Origin: Candidatus Geothermincola secundus
GTDB taxonomy: Bacteria; Actinomycetota; Geothermincolia; Geothermincolales; Geothermincolaceae
DNA: 33,474 nt
Assembly: GCA_015711755.1 (NCBI GenBank)
Contig: JACVIY010000011.1
Location: 1 to 33,474 of the forward strand
Direction of reading: 5' to 3'
Below the pieces are notes generated by a model, which made no database searches, was not told where the DNA came from, and saw nothing but the letters and a program-made list of their open reading frames with translations. Both the position numbers and the translations under genes were made by a program. Shown piece by piece: positions 14,891 through 23,501 of this stretch. How positions within the stretch are numbered: the first letter of the stretch is position 1; each line of letters opens with the position of its first letter.

Positions 14891-14919
14891 TTGATTTGAC
14901 GGTTCGCCGTTAGTAGAAT
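14891..14919 (+). promoter_or_regulatory. promoter placed for a leaderless transcript
   Basis: TTGATT (14891-14896), 17 bp, TAGAAT (14914-14919). The -10 box ends 7 nt before the ATG at 14927, so transcription should begin at or next to the start codon. No ribosome site is present, which agrees with a leaderless mRNA. Confidence 0.55.
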
Positions 14920-14926
14920 ACATCCC

Positions 14927-15073
14927 ATGTCCATATGGAGCAGGATACTGGGTCTGTTCAGGAGGAAGCGCTTCCTCTGCGATGACTGCATGTACGATTA
15001 CCCCAGCGCCTGCAGGAATCCCGCCCGCCCCAATGCCACCTCATGCGGCGATTACCGCAGCCGCTACCGCTGA
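14927..15073 (+). CDS. 48-aa basic cysteine-rich small protein
   Basis: The frame from ATG 14927 reads MSIWSRILGLFRRKRFLCDD, then CMYDYPSACRNPARPNATSC and GDYRSRYR, stop TGA 15071-15073. It has an amphipathic basic N-terminus and four cysteines (C18, C21, C29, C40) that could bind a metal. It has a good -35/-10 pair and looks leaderless. Nothing is recognised with certainty. The cysteine spacing, promoter and low redundancy make it more likely real than chance. Confidence 0.55.
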   Translation: MSIWSRILGLFRRKRFLCDDCMYDYPSACRNPARPNATSCGDYRSRYR

Positions 15074-15210
15074 GGGGGCAGACGCCGCCGTTCCAGCCCT
15101 TTGGTCGTTTTGATGAAATGCCCAGCGGCGGAAAAGCATACACATGAGGGCGAGGATATTCAGATTCCATGCGCAATTCGGGGTTTTTCGCCCTTATTTC
15201 CGAAGCGGCA

Positions 15211-15238
15211 TTGACAGCCCCCGTTTTTCCTATATCAT
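15211..15238 (+). promoter_or_regulatory. promoter of bioY
   Basis: TTGACA (15211-15216), 16 bp, TATCAT (15233-15238). No recognisable BirA-type operator lies around it. Confidence 0.6.
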
Positions 15239-15279
15239 AACTCTCGATTCACGTTACCGGCGGCTTTCACGGAGGGTAG

Positions 15280-15888
15280 ATGATCCAGGCAAGAACGGCC
15301 ACGCTTAGATCGCATATGAATAAGCGGGAAGCCAGGATGGCCGCGTGGGCTCTGGCGTTCGCCGCGCTGACCGGAGCGGGGGCCCTGATGCGCATCCCCC
15401 TCTTCCCCGTTCCCCTGACCATGCAGGTATTCTTCGTGCTTTTGGCCGGCCTGCTGCTGGGCCCCCGCTGGGGAGCCGCCAGCCAGCTTGCCTACCTGGC
15501 AATGGGGGCATGCGGGGCCCCCTTCTTCGCCGCCCCGCCCCATGCGGGCCCCGCGGTCCTCTTCGGCCCCACCGGTGGATATCTATGGGGCTTCGTTGCG
15601 GGGGCTTATCTGGCTGGGGCACTGGGGCACGGGGCGCGCGGGCTTTCCGCTGCGTACTCGGCAGCCGCCGTATTCCCCGTCGTTTTCCTATCCTGCCTTG
15701 CGGGGATCGCGGCGGTCTACCTCGCGGGCACCGCATGGCTGGCGGCATGGCTGGGCAGTCTCTCCGCCGCAGTCAGGAAAGGCGTCCTCCCCTTCATCGT
15801 CTCGGACCTGTGCAAGGCAGCGGGGGCCACCGCCGTGGCGGCCGCTGAGTCTTTTAAGAGGCGCCGAAAGCGAAAGCCCGGCCGCTGA
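15280..15888 (+). CDS. bioY: BioY-family biotin transporter, substrate-binding (S) component
   Basis: A 202-aa integral membrane protein with about six hydrophobic segments. It shows the BioY signatures IPLFPVPLTMQVFFVLLAGL, LLGPRWGAASQLAYLAMGA, GAPFFA and GPTGGYLWGF near the middle of the protein. BioY captures biotin and works alone or with an ECF energising module; none is in the window. GGAGG lies 4 nt before ATG 15280; an in-frame ATG at 15316 is an alternative. It is 120 bp upstream of a biotin-dependent carboxylase pair, which fits supply of the cofactor. The basic tail (KRRRKRKPGR) is cytoplasmic. Confidence 0.9.
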   Translation: MIQARTATLRSHMNKREARMAAWALAFAALTGAGALMRIPLFPVPLTMQVFFVLLAGLLLGPRWGAASQLAYLAMGACGAPFFAAPPHAGPAVLFGPTGGYLWGFVAGAYLAGALGHGARGLSAAYSAAAVFPVVFLSCLAGIAAVYLAGTAWLAAWLGSLSAAVRKGVLPFIVSDLCKAAGATAVAAAESFKRRRKRKPGR

Positions 15889-16008
15889 ACGCCAGGCCTC
15901 GGGCCGCACGGCGGCCGCCGGAGAGTTCAGATGAGGGAAAGGAACCGCTCGGGTCTCCAGCCGATGAGCCCCAGGTTGGGATGACGAGCCAAGAGACGGA
16001 GGGACGAC

Positions 16009-17844
16009 TTGGGAGAGAAACACCGCGTGGGGATAACCGATACGACCTTGAGGGACGCCCATCAGTCGCTGTGGGCCACCCGCATGCGCCTGACCGATAT
16101 CCTGCCGATAGCCGAGCGCATCGATGAGGTGGGTTATCACTCGGTGGAGGTGTGGGGCGGCGCCACCTTCGACGTGTGCATGCGCTACCTCAATGAAAAC
16201 CCCTGGGACCGCCTCAGGCGCATCAGAGAGAGAATCAAGCGCACCAAGATCCAGATGCTCCTGCGCGGCCAGAACATCGTAGGCTACCGCAACTACCCCG
16301 ACGACGTGCTGGAGGAGTTCATAAAGCACACGGTGGCCGAGGGCATGGACATCATCCGCATCTTCGACGCTCTCAACGACACCCGCAACATGCAGAAGGC
16401 CATCGAAGTGACGGTGCGGGAAGGCGCCCATGCCCAGGGCACCATATGCTACACCATAAGCCCCGTCCACGACCTCGACCACTTCGTCGCGGTGGCCAGG
16501 GAGCTGGTGGAGATGGGCTCCCACTCCATATGCATAAAGGATATGTCCGGCATCCTCGCTCCCTACGCCGCGTACGAGTTGGTGAAGACGCTGAAGGAAG
16601 AGGTCAAGGTGCCGGTGCAGCTCCATTCCCACGCGTCAACCGGCATGGCTTCCAGCTCCTACATCAAGGCGTTCGAGGCGGGGGCGGACGTGGTCGACTG
16701 CGCCGCCGCGCCGCTGTCCCTCTATACCAGCCAGCCTGCGGTGGAGACCATGGTGGCCAGCCTGCGCGGCACCCCCTGGGAGCTCGACCTGGACTTCGAG
16801 GCCATCCGGGACGTCTCCGAGTATTTCGAGGTGGTCTCGAAGAACCGCGGCCTCATGGGGAAGGAACAGCCGCTCATAGATGTCACCGTCATCTCCCATC
16901 AGATCCCCGGGGGCATGGCCACCAACCTCATCGCCCAGCTCAAGCAGCAGAACGCCCTCGACCGCATGGAGGAGGTGCTGGAGGAGATACCCCGGGTGCG
17001 CGCGGACATGGGCTATCCGCCCCTGGTAACCCCCACCAGCCAGCTGGTGGGCACCCAGGCGGTCTTCAACGTGCTCTTGGGCGAGCGCTATAAGATAATC
17101 CCCAGAGAGATAGAGAATTACGTCAAGGGTTATTACGGCCGCACCCCCGCTCCCATCTCCGAGGAGCTCAGGCGCAAGGCGCTTAAAGGCGAGGAACCCA
17201 TCGATGTGCGCCCCGCCGATGTGCTGGAGCCGGAGCTCCCGCGGGCCAAGGCGGAGCTGGACCCCGCGCTGGTGGAGAAAGAGGAGGATTACATCACCTA
17301 CGCCATCTTCCCCGACGTGGCCCTGAAGTTCTTCAGGTGGCGGGCCAACCCCACCGCCGAGGAAGCGGCAGAGCCGGTCGCCCAGACGGAAAAGGACGGG
17401 GCGGCTGTGCTGGACAAGGTCTCCCTGACGAACCTGACGGAGAGCCTGGCCCAGGCGGTGGCGCAGGAAGTCACCCGGGCCTTCCGGGGATTGACGGTGA
17501 CTTTCAGCCTGGGAGGAGGGGAGGCGGAAAGGGGGTTCGCCGGCCGCGCCGCTCAAGCGGCCGCCCACCGACCCCCCGCACCGTCCGAGGACCTGCGGCT
17601 GATCCACGTGCGCTCGCCCATGGTGGGCACTTTCTACCGCACGCCTTCGCCGGGGGCGGAGCCGTATGTGAAGGAAGGGGACGAGGTCGAGGAGGGGCAA
17701 ACCCTCTGCATCATCGAGGTGATGAAACTCTTCAATGAGATACCCTCGCCCGTGTCCGGCATCATCAGGCGAATCTGCGTGGAGCACGGTGCGGGAGTGG
17801 AGTTCGACGAGGTTCTCATGGAGATAGAGCCCTTAGGAGGGTGA
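16009..17844 (+). CDS. pycB: pyruvate carboxylase subunit B (carboxyltransferase) fused to a biotin carrier domain
   Basis: A 611-aa protein starting at TTG 16009, with GGAGGG 6 nt upstream. Residues 5-270 form the HMGL-like carboxyltransferase barrel: DTTLRDAHQS (metal D11), K177 in IKDMSG (the carbamylated lysine of the family), and H206/H208 in LHSHASTG. A conserved carboxylase domain (270-470) follows, then an Ala/Pro linker and a biotinyl domain (about 533-608). The carrier has the AccB-type RSPMVGTFYRTPSPGAEPY loop, and the biotinylated lysine is K573 in EVMKLFNE. It should carboxylate pyruvate to oxaloacetate together with the biotin carboxylase encoded 1 bp downstream. A decarboxylase (OadA-like) role is less likely because no membrane subunits are nearby. 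Confidence 0.88.
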   Translation: MGEKHRVGITDTTLRDAHQSLWATRMRLTDILPIAERIDEVGYHSVEVWGGATFDVCMRYLNENPWDRLRRIRERIKRTKIQMLLRGQNIVGYRNYPDDVLEEFIKHTVAEGMDIIRIFDALNDTRNMQKAIEVTVREGAHAQGTICYTISPVHDLDHFVAVARELVEMGSHSICIKDMSGILAPYAAYELVKTLKEEVKVPVQLHSHASTGMASSSYIKAFEAGADVVDCAAAPLSLYTSQPAVETMVASLRGTPWELDLDFEAIRDVSEYFEVVSKNRGLMGKEQPLIDVTVISHQIPGGMATNLIAQLKQQNALDRMEEVLEEIPRVRADMGYPPLVTPTSQLVGTQAVFNVLLGERYKIIPREIENYVKGYYGRTPAPISEELRRKALKGEEPIDVRPADVLEPELPRAKAELDPALVEKEEDYITYAIFPDVALKFFRWRANPTAEEAAEPVAQTEKDGAAVLDKVSLTNLTESLAQAVAQEVTRAFRGLTVTFSLGGGEAERGFAGRAAQAAAHRPPAPSEDLRLIHVRSPMVGTFYRTPSPGAEPYVKEGDEVEEGQTLCIIEVMKLFNEIPSPVSGIIRRICVEHGAGVEFDEVLMEIEPLGG

Positions 17845-17845
17845 G

Positions 17846-19189
17846 TTGTTCAAGCGGGTCCTCATCGCCAACCGGGGGGAGATAGCCCTGCGCATCCTGA
17901 GGGCATGCCGACGGCTGGGCTTGGAGACGGTGGGCGTTTATTCCAAGGCGGACGAGGACGCCTTGCACCTGCGCTTCGTGGACCATAAGGTCTGCGTGGG
18001 CCCCCCCGCCTCCGGGGAGTCTTACCTGAACATCCGGAACATCATAGGAGCCGCGGAGATAAGCGGGGCCGACGCCGTGCATCCCGGTTACGGCTTCCTC
18101 GCCGAGAACGAGGAGTTCGCCAGGGCCTGCGCGGACAACGGCATCGTGTTCATCGGGCCCTCGCCGGAAGCCCTCTCGCTCACCGGCAACAAGGCCAACG
18201 CCCGGGAGGCCATGCGGCGGGCGGGTGTGCCCGTCCTCCCGGGTTATTCCGCCCCCGACCTCGATGACTCGGTGGCCCTGCGGGTCGCGGACGAGATGGG
18301 GTTCCCGGTGCTGCTGAAGGCCTCGCTGGGCGGAGGGGGCAAGGGCATGCGGGTGGTCATGAACCGACAGGAGCTGGTGAAGACGCTCCCTTTGGTCAAG
18401 GCGGAGGCGCGCAGCGCCTTCGGTTCGGAGGAGGTCTATCTGGAGAAGTTCCTGCGCGATGCCCGGCACGTGGAGATACAGGTGCTGGGCGACGCCCACG
18501 GCAGAGTGGTGCACCTATTCGAACGCGACTGCTCCATTCAGCGGCGAAACCAAAAGCTGCTGGAGGAGGCGCCCTCACCCGCCCTCAGCCCGGAGACAAG
18601 GGAGGCCATGGGCGAGGCGGCGGTGCGGGGGGCCTCATCCATCGGATATTGCGGGGCCGGCACCATGGAGTTCCTCCTGGACGGCGAGGGCCGTTTCTAC
18701 TTCATGGAGTTCAACGCGCGCATCCAGGTGGAGCACCCGGTGACGGAGATGGTCACCGGAATCGACATCGTCAGCGAGGGCATCAGGGTGGCTGCGGGAG
18801 AACCCCTTTCCTTCTCCCAGGAGGAGGTACGACTGAACGGCCACGCCATCGAGTGCCGCATCAACGCGGAGGACGCCTCGCGCGACTTCCTGCCCACCCC
18901 GGGGCTCATCGAAAAGTGGAACCCGCCGGGAGGCCCGCGGGTACGAGTGGACTCCCATTGCTACCAGGGCTATCGGGTATCCCCCAATTACGACTCCCTG
19001 TTGGCCAAACTGATCGTGCACGGCAGGGACCGCGACGAGGCTGTGCGCGCGATGGCGCAGGCCCTGCGGGAGTTCGAGATCGAGGGGGTTCACAGCTTGA
19101 TACCTTGGCACCTGCGCCTGATGCGGAACCGCCGCTTCCTCTCCGGCTCCTACCACACCCGCTCGGTGGAGCAGGGTGAGTTCCAGTAA
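17846..19189 (+). CDS. accC: biotin carboxylase subunit (acetyl-CoA/pyruvate carboxylase A type)
   Basis: 447 aa, the usual length for the family. The N-terminal domain begins KRVLIANRGEIALRILRAC. The ATP-grasp domain has LLKASLGGGGKGMRVV, EKFLRDARHVEIQVLGD, HLFERDCSIQRRNQKLLEEAP and MEFNARIQVEHPVTE, followed by the C-terminal domain (RINAEDASRDFLPTPG). It carboxylates biotin using ATP and bicarbonate and hands the group to the carrier on the upstream gene product. The start TTG 17846 is 1 bp after the upstream stop, with AGGAGG 6 nt before it, so the two are translationally coupled. Given its partner, pyruvate carboxylase subunit A (pycA) is an equally good name. Confidence 0.93.
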   Translation: MFKRVLIANRGEIALRILRACRRLGLETVGVYSKADEDALHLRFVDHKVCVGPPASGESYLNIRNIIGAAEISGADAVHPGYGFLAENEEFARACADNGIVFIGPSPEALSLTGNKANAREAMRRAGVPVLPGYSAPDLDDSVALRVADEMGFPVLLKASLGGGGKGMRVVMNRQELVKTLPLVKAEARSAFGSEEVYLEKFLRDARHVEIQVLGDAHGRVVHLFERDCSIQRRNQKLLEEAPSPALSPETREAMGEAAVRGASSIGYCGAGTMEFLLDGEGRFYFMEFNARIQVEHPVTEMVTGIDIVSEGIRVAAGEPLSFSQEEVRLNGHAIECRINAEDASRDFLPTPGLIEKWNPPGGPRVRVDSHCYQGYRVSPNYDSLLAKLIVHGRDRDEAVRAMAQALREFEIEGVHSLIPWHLRLMRNRRFLSGSYHTRSVEQGEFQ

Positions 19190-19247
19190 CATGGCCTGAT
19201 GGGCTCAGGGCCGGTCGCTCCGCCGGATGCCGGATAAGGCCCGCTTT

Positions 19248-19457
19248 TCAGCGAAACCAGACGCCCCTCACTATCAGCCATGCCCCGGCAGCGAGGGAGA
19301 GGGCGGAGGCGGCGCGAAGCGCCGGCCTGAGCAAACGGATATCGCGCAAGCCCCGTCCCCCTTCCCGGGCGCGAGAGAGGAGTTCCCTGCGCCAGATCAG
19401 GGAGGCCGCCCCCCAGAAGAGACAGAGAAAACCGAAGACCAGATCCTCCGCGCGCAC
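19248..19457 (-). CDS. small two-helix membrane protein
   Basis: 69 aa: an N-terminal helix (LVFGFLCLFWGAASLIW), a basic loop (RRELLSRAREGGRGLRDIRL) and a second helix (ASALSLAAGAWLIVRGVW). The topology is hairpin-like, with the positive loop probably cytoplasmic. It starts with GTG at 19457; TATTAT (19469-19464) lies 6 nt upstream, again compatible with a leaderless mRNA. It is convergent with accC. Function unknown. Confidence 0.5.
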   Translation of the reverse strand: MRAEDLVFGFLCLFWGAASLIWRRELLSRAREGGRGLRDIRLLRPALRAASALSLAAGAWLIVRGVWFR

Positions 19458-19576
19458 GTATAGATAATACTACATGCAGGCATGATACCGCCGCGGGCAA
19501 TCGGCGGGCTTAGGCTCGCGGAGATCCTCGCATCCGTTCAGACCCTGTCCCGGTGAAAAGCGCAGGCAAATGCCTA

Positions 19577-19604
19577 TTGACAAAATTATTAAGTTATATA
19601 ATAT
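19577..19604 (+). promoter_or_regulatory. promoter of the pseudokinase cluster
   Basis: TTGACA (19577-19582) is followed by a very AT-rich stretch in which TAATAT (19599-19604; 16-bp spacing) is the best placed -10. TATAAT at 19597-19602 is nearer consensus but only 14 bp away. The AT-rich block (about 19570-19625) contrasts with the GC-rich surroundings. Confidence 0.55.
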
Positions 19605-19640
19605 TAATAAAATAGATAATAAAGAACGTGGTAGGCGCGG

Positions 19641-21320
19641 ATGGAAAGGACGATAGACGGCAGGTTCACCCTACTGGGGCGCAGGGAGGCGGGGAAGGGC
19701 TTCTCCTGCCATCTGGCCCATCATCACCGTCTGGGAACGCAGGTGCTGGTCGATCTGCTGGGCGAGGAGGTGCTCGGGGGTTATCGGGCGGCGCCAGGTG
19801 TCGCGGGGTCGGAAGGCCTGCCGGCGCTGCTGGACCGGCTGGCTTGCATGCGCCACCCCTTCCTCTCCCGCGTTCTCGCCTGGGGCATGGACGGCGGAGA
19901 GCTCTTCGTCGTGCGGCAGTTCGACAACGGCCGGTCGCTGCAGGAGCTGCTGGAGGAATTGGGGGGCCTTCCGCTCCGCCAGGCGAAGGAGGTTCTAAAG
20001 GGGCTCGTCGACGCCCTGGGTTACCTGCACGGGAAAGGCCTTTTCTACCTGGGCATAAACCCCCGACAGATTCATGTTGACATTAAGGGGCGGGCCCGCC
20101 TGATCCGCCCGGGATACGCTTGGGTGCTGGAGGCGGCGGACCCCGTCATCTCCCGCGAGGTCGCCCCCTACCTGGCGCCCGAGGTGCTCGGGGGAAGGGA
20201 GGGGACCCGCTCTTCCGACGTTTATTCCCTTGGAGTCATGGCGGGTCGGCTTCTTTTGCCCTGGGCGCAGGAGAACATAGCCGTGCGGCGCGTCATCAAG
20301 GAGGCCGTCACGGAGGAAGCGGAAAAGAGGCCCCCCTCGGCGAGGGTGTTCATGGAAAGGCTGGAAGAGGCCCTGGATGGGAAGGCAGGCGGGATGCGCG
20401 TTCCCACTCCCCTGCCCCGCGGCTCCGCCGGATCCATTCCCGAAGGCGGCGTGTCGTGCCGGAAGGAGGACGCGCGCGAAGTGAGCGAGCTTTCCCCCGC
20501 TGCCGCAGCGGGACCAGGCGCCAAGGGGTCTCGACTTCCGCTCACCGCATCTTCCCTCGATAAGGGAAACTCCGCCACTTCCTCGGCGCATCCGAAAGGC
20601 GGGGTGGAGGATCCTTTCGGCGAACCATTCAGCAGGCTGAGGATGTTAGCGGGAGGCTTGAACCCGGACATGGCCGCGGGGGGAGAGCGGCGGCGGAGGG
20701 CGGTATTGAGGAAGCCGGCCCTGGCGGCCGCTGCCTGCGCGCTGGCCGCTTTACTCCTCCTCGCGGCGGTGAGGGCGAAGGTCCCCGTCGATAAGGAGAG
20801 GCAGGCTTCCCCGCAAACTTCCCGAGGCCTTGTCCGTGCGGTTGAGGACGAAGGTCTGCGGGGGCCCTGGCTGACCGTCCCGGACCTTAGGGGCGTCGGC
20901 GGGGAGGAGGCCCTTCGGCTGCTTCAGGGCATGGGCCTTCGGGTGGAAGTGGCCGTCGAGCCATCGCGGACGGTGCCGCGAGGAAAGGTGATCATACAGG
21001 AACCCCCGCAGGGTGAGGCCCTGCGGCCCGACACCCGGGTGAGGCTTTTGGTGAGCGGGGGCCCGCTTGGCGGCGAAGGCGGGCCCGGTGTGGAGGCCGG
21101 CCGCTCCTCCGGCGGTGCGGGTGGCCAGCCGGAGGCGCCTTCGCCCGAGGGCGGGGAAGGGGATCGGGACGGCGCATCGAGCATGCTGCGACCTGCGCGG
21201 GACCGCTTCGAAGGCGGAACCGCGAAGGCTTTTACGGCGGATGGAGGGCCCGGAAGGAGCGAGGCGGAGGCGGAGCCGGATGGGCAGGGAAGCCCGGGGA
21301 GGGACGGCCGTGCGGCTTGA
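19641..21320 (+). CDS. PknB-like membrane pseudokinase with one PASTA domain
   Basis: 559 aa. Residues 5-245 have the Ser/Thr kinase fold without the chemistry. The beta-3 lysine position is D38 (VLVDLL). The HRDxKxxN loop is Y136-L137-G138-I-N140-P-R-Q143 (GLFYLGINPRQI). DFG is R156-P157-G158. In contrast, APE (179-181), the DVYSLGV aspartate (D193) and R230 (EKRPPSA) are kept, so the scaffold is maintained. A Pro/Ser linker, one membrane helix (about 359-378) and one PASTA domain (about 410-473; VPDLRGVGGEEALRLL, then RTVPRGKVIIQEPPQGE) follow, with a disordered Gly/Glu tail. It probably senses or anchors to cell-wall material without phosphorylating. It is the first gene of a four-gene overlapping cluster. 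Confidence 0.85.
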   Translation: MERTIDGRFTLLGRREAGKGFSCHLAHHHRLGTQVLVDLLGEEVLGGYRAAPGVAGSEGLPALLDRLACMRHPFLSRVLAWGMDGGELFVVRQFDNGRSLQELLEELGGLPLRQAKEVLKGLVDALGYLHGKGLFYLGINPRQIHVDIKGRARLIRPGYAWVLEAADPVISREVAPYLAPEVLGGREGTRSSDVYSLGVMAGRLLLPWAQENIAVRRVIKEAVTEEAEKRPPSARVFMERLEEALDGKAGGMRVPTPLPRGSAGSIPEGGVSCRKEDAREVSELSPAAAAGPGAKGSRLPLTASSLDKGNSATSSAHPKGGVEDPFGEPFSRLRMLAGGLNPDMAAGGERRRRAVLRKPALAAAACALAALLLLAAVRAKVPVDKERQASPQTSRGLVRAVEDEGLRGPWLTVPDLRGVGGEEALRLLQGMGLRVEVAVEPSRTVPRGKVIIQEPPQGEALRPDTRVRLLVSGGPLGGEGGPGVEAGRSSGGAGGQPEAPSPEGGEGDRDGASSMLRPARDRFEGGTAKAFTADGGPGRSEAEAEPDGQGSPGRDGRAA

Positions 21321-23163
21321 ACCTCTTGATCGGAAGCGGAACGCCTTTCGCGGATACGGTCACGCCTCCCCGCGGCCGGCCCCTTTCCGCCTTCCCTCCA
21401 AACGCACCCTCCTGCTTTCCCTCATCCTGGCTTTTCTGCTCATCCCCCTCTTTGACGGCCCGGCTACGGCCGCTCCTTCCGGCGCCGGGTCCCCAGCTTT
21501 CGACTGGCCGTGCCGGGGATCGGTGAGCGCTCCTTTCAGGCCGGCCAGTGGCGCATACGGCAAGGGAGGCCACGCCGGGATGGACATCTCCGTGCCCTTG
21601 GGCACGCAGGTGCGGGCCTCGGCCGCGGGGAGGGTAACCTTCAGCGGCAACACCCCGGTGGGGCTCTGCGTCACCCTCGACCACGGCAGCGGCCTGCGCA
21701 CCACCTACGTGGCCCTGCTGGAGTCCGCGGTTCGGGCGGGCATGGAGGTGGCGCAGGGCGCCGTCCTGGGGCGCAGCGACGGATCGCGCGACCGCTCCAG
21801 CGCCCTCCCCCACCTCCATTTCGGGGCCAGCCTCAACGGTGTTCCCTTCGATCCCATGATCCTGCTGGAGGGGAGGCTCCTGGACCCTTCCAGGGATCTG
21901 TTCCTCGGCCCGTGGAGGGATCAGCGGGCCATCGAGGCCTGGGAGCGGGCCGCCGCCCCCCGCGATCAGGGCTTATTTCAGTCGATCAAGGACGCGGTCG
22001 GCTCGGTCGCAAGGGCGGTGACCGGGGCGCTGGACCGTGCCTGGGACGCCGCCTGGGGCATGGTGGACAGGGCTGTCGGCCTTCTGGGAGAGGGGGCGCG
22101 GTCGTTCTGGGAGGGTTGCAAAGCCCTCTATCGCGAAGGCGTCAAACCGCTGGCGGTCGGCCTGGGCAGGGCGGTGGTGGGCGCTCTCAAGGCGGTCTTC
22201 CTCAACCGCTTTGTGCAGGCCGCCCTGGCCGCCCTGGCCGCCATCGCCCTTATCACCCTGGCGGTACTGGGGGCGGCCTTCACCTTCGGGCTGTCCCTCT
22301 CCCTGGCCTTCGCGGCCATAGGACTCGCCTCGGCCGCTGTCGGGGCTTATGCGGCCTACTATGCTGCGGTGGCTGGGGAGAGCTTCAGCTTTATCAACTG
22401 TTTCACGGGATGCCTGGTGGTCGGGGGGGTCGTGGCGGTGGCCACGCTGTCCCTGGGGCAGTCATGGGCTCTCATCAGCGCCGGCTGGAAGGAAGTGGGA
22501 CTGCTTGGCTTCGGCAAGAGCTTCCTGGCGCACGGCCTGGCGGACGCGCTGGCAACCTCCGCCATCAATGGTATCGCCGGCCGACCTTTCTCGATGAAGG
22601 CCTTTGCCCTTTCGTTCCTGGCCGGCGGCCTAATGGGCGCGGGAGGCAAGCTCTTCGTGGCCGGCCTCAGCCAGAACATGATGCGGGGTCTGGCCGCGGG
22701 GGCCTTCGCCGCAGGCCAGTCCGGCCTCGGCTCCTCTTCGGCGCTGGGCGTCTCCCTGGGAGTGCTGCGAGATGGGGGCATCGCCGGCTTTTTAAAGTTC
22801 GCTGCCGGGGAGCTGGGCAGGGAAATGGCGGCGAAATTGACCTATATGGCCTTCTGCGGCAGCGCCACATGCCTGGCCGACCTCGCGCTCCACCTGGCCA
22901 TGGGCAGGGGGTTCACCCTGGGCGAGGCCCTGCTCTCCTGCGGTGCGGGGGCATGCGTGGGAGGCATCGGCCTGCTCTCCTCCACGTCCTCACCCGCCCG
23001 CTTGCTCAGGAGTGCCGTGGGCGGGGGCGGCTCCATGGGTTCAGATTTCGTGAAGAGCTACGTGAGAAAGTCTCTTTCCAAGGGAGGAAAGGAGCTGCTT
23101 TCCGGGGGCGGGAAAGGAGCGAGGGGTCCGGAGATATTGGCGGATTCAACGGGAACCCGATAG
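21310..23163 (+). CDS. M23 (LytM)-like domain protein with long hydrophobic C-terminal region
   Basis: 617 aa from GTG 21310, which overlaps the pseudokinase stop by 11 bp and has GGGAGGG upstream. The N-terminus is basic with a membrane or signal helix (TLLLSLILAFLLIPLF, about 33-48). A LytM/M23 domain spans about 66-190: H88 and D92 (HAGMDIS) and H168-L-H170 (PHLHFG) keep the zinc site. The His of the usual YxHL motif is A135 (TTYVALLES), so catalysis may be impaired. The rest is Ala/Gly-rich with several strongly hydrophobic stretches (about 300-560), unlike ordinary M23 hydrolases, and a Ser/Gly/Lys tail. It may act as a wall-binding or amidase-activating factor at the membrane. The function of the C-terminal part is unknown. 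Confidence 0.75.
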   Translation: MRLEPLDRKRNAFRGYGHASPRPAPFRLPSKRTLLLSLILAFLLIPLFDGPATAAPSGAGSPAFDWPCRGSVSAPFRPASGAYGKGGHAGMDISVPLGTQVRASAAGRVTFSGNTPVGLCVTLDHGSGLRTTYVALLESAVRAGMEVAQGAVLGRSDGSRDRSSALPHLHFGASLNGVPFDPMILLEGRLLDPSRDLFLGPWRDQRAIEAWERAAAPRDQGLFQSIKDAVGSVARAVTGALDRAWDAAWGMVDRAVGLLGEGARSFWEGCKALYREGVKPLAVGLGRAVVGALKAVFLNRFVQAALAALAAIALITLAVLGAAFTFGLSLSLAFAAIGLASAAVGAYAAYYAAVAGESFSFINCFTGCLVVGGVVAVATLSLGQSWALISAGWKEVGLLGFGKSFLAHGLADALATSAINGIAGRPFSMKAFALSFLAGGLMGAGGKLFVAGLSQNMMRGLAAGAFAAGQSGLGSSSALGVSLGVLRDGGIAGFLKFAAGELGREMAAKLTYMAFCGSATCLADLALHLAMGRGFTLGEALLSCGAGACVGGIGLLSSTSSPARLLRSAVGGGGSMGSDFVKSYVRKSLSKGGKELLSGGGKGARGPEILADSTGTR

Positions 23164-23183
23164 GGGAAAGGAGTGATGGAGAC

Positions 23184-23501
23184 GTGGAAGACGGCGGTAT
23201 AAAGGATATCCGGTGGAAAGAGTTGGGATTGGCCGCTCTGCTCTGCGCAGGCGGGGCCCTGTCCGCCCACAGGTTCGCTTCCCTCAATCCGGGGTGGGGC
23301 AGCATCGGCTCCTGGCCCGCGGCCGTATGGGCTGCCGGCCTTTCCCTGGCAGCTCTGGTCCTGGCTTTCCTTGCGCTCATCTACAGGTGCTATTTCAGGC
23401 GCCGCTACGGCAGGCGCGCCCCTCTGATGATGTTCGGGTTCCTGTTCCTTCATTTGCTGACCGCCCTTCTTCTGTTCAGCCGAGCGGGAGGGGGGCGTTG
23501 A
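23184..23501 (+). CDS. 105-aa hypothetical membrane protein of the pseudokinase cluster
   Basis: Starts at GTG 23184, 20 bp after the M23-like gene, with AAAGGAG 11 nt upstream. Three hydrophobic helices are visible: LGLAALLCAGGALSAH, PAAVWAAGLSLAALVLAFLA and LMMFGFLFLHLLTALLLF. A basic loop (YRCYFRRRYGRRAP) lies between helices two and three. Nothing is recognised. Its place in a tightly packed cluster suggests a partner role for the M23-like protein. Confidence 0.6.
   Translation: MEDGGIKDIRWKELGLAALLCAGGALSAHRFASLNPGWGSIGSWPAAVWAAGLSLAALVLAFLALIYRCYFRRRYGRRAPLMMFGFLFLHLLTALLLFSRAGGGR

Noticed and set aside
15889-16008. Riboswitch or BirA operator in the biotin region
   Set aside because: No recognisable palindrome of BirA type or known riboswitch core is visible upstream of bioY or pycB.
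19641-20400. Active Ser/Thr kinase (pknB/stkP)
   Set aside because: The catalytic Lys and both catalytic Asp positions are replaced (D38, G138, R156), so naming it as an active kinase would be wrong.
21510-23501. 663-codon frame overlapping the M23-like gene
   Set aside because: Only its last 105 codons (from 23184) are a plausible gene; the rest is a shadow of the M23-like frame.
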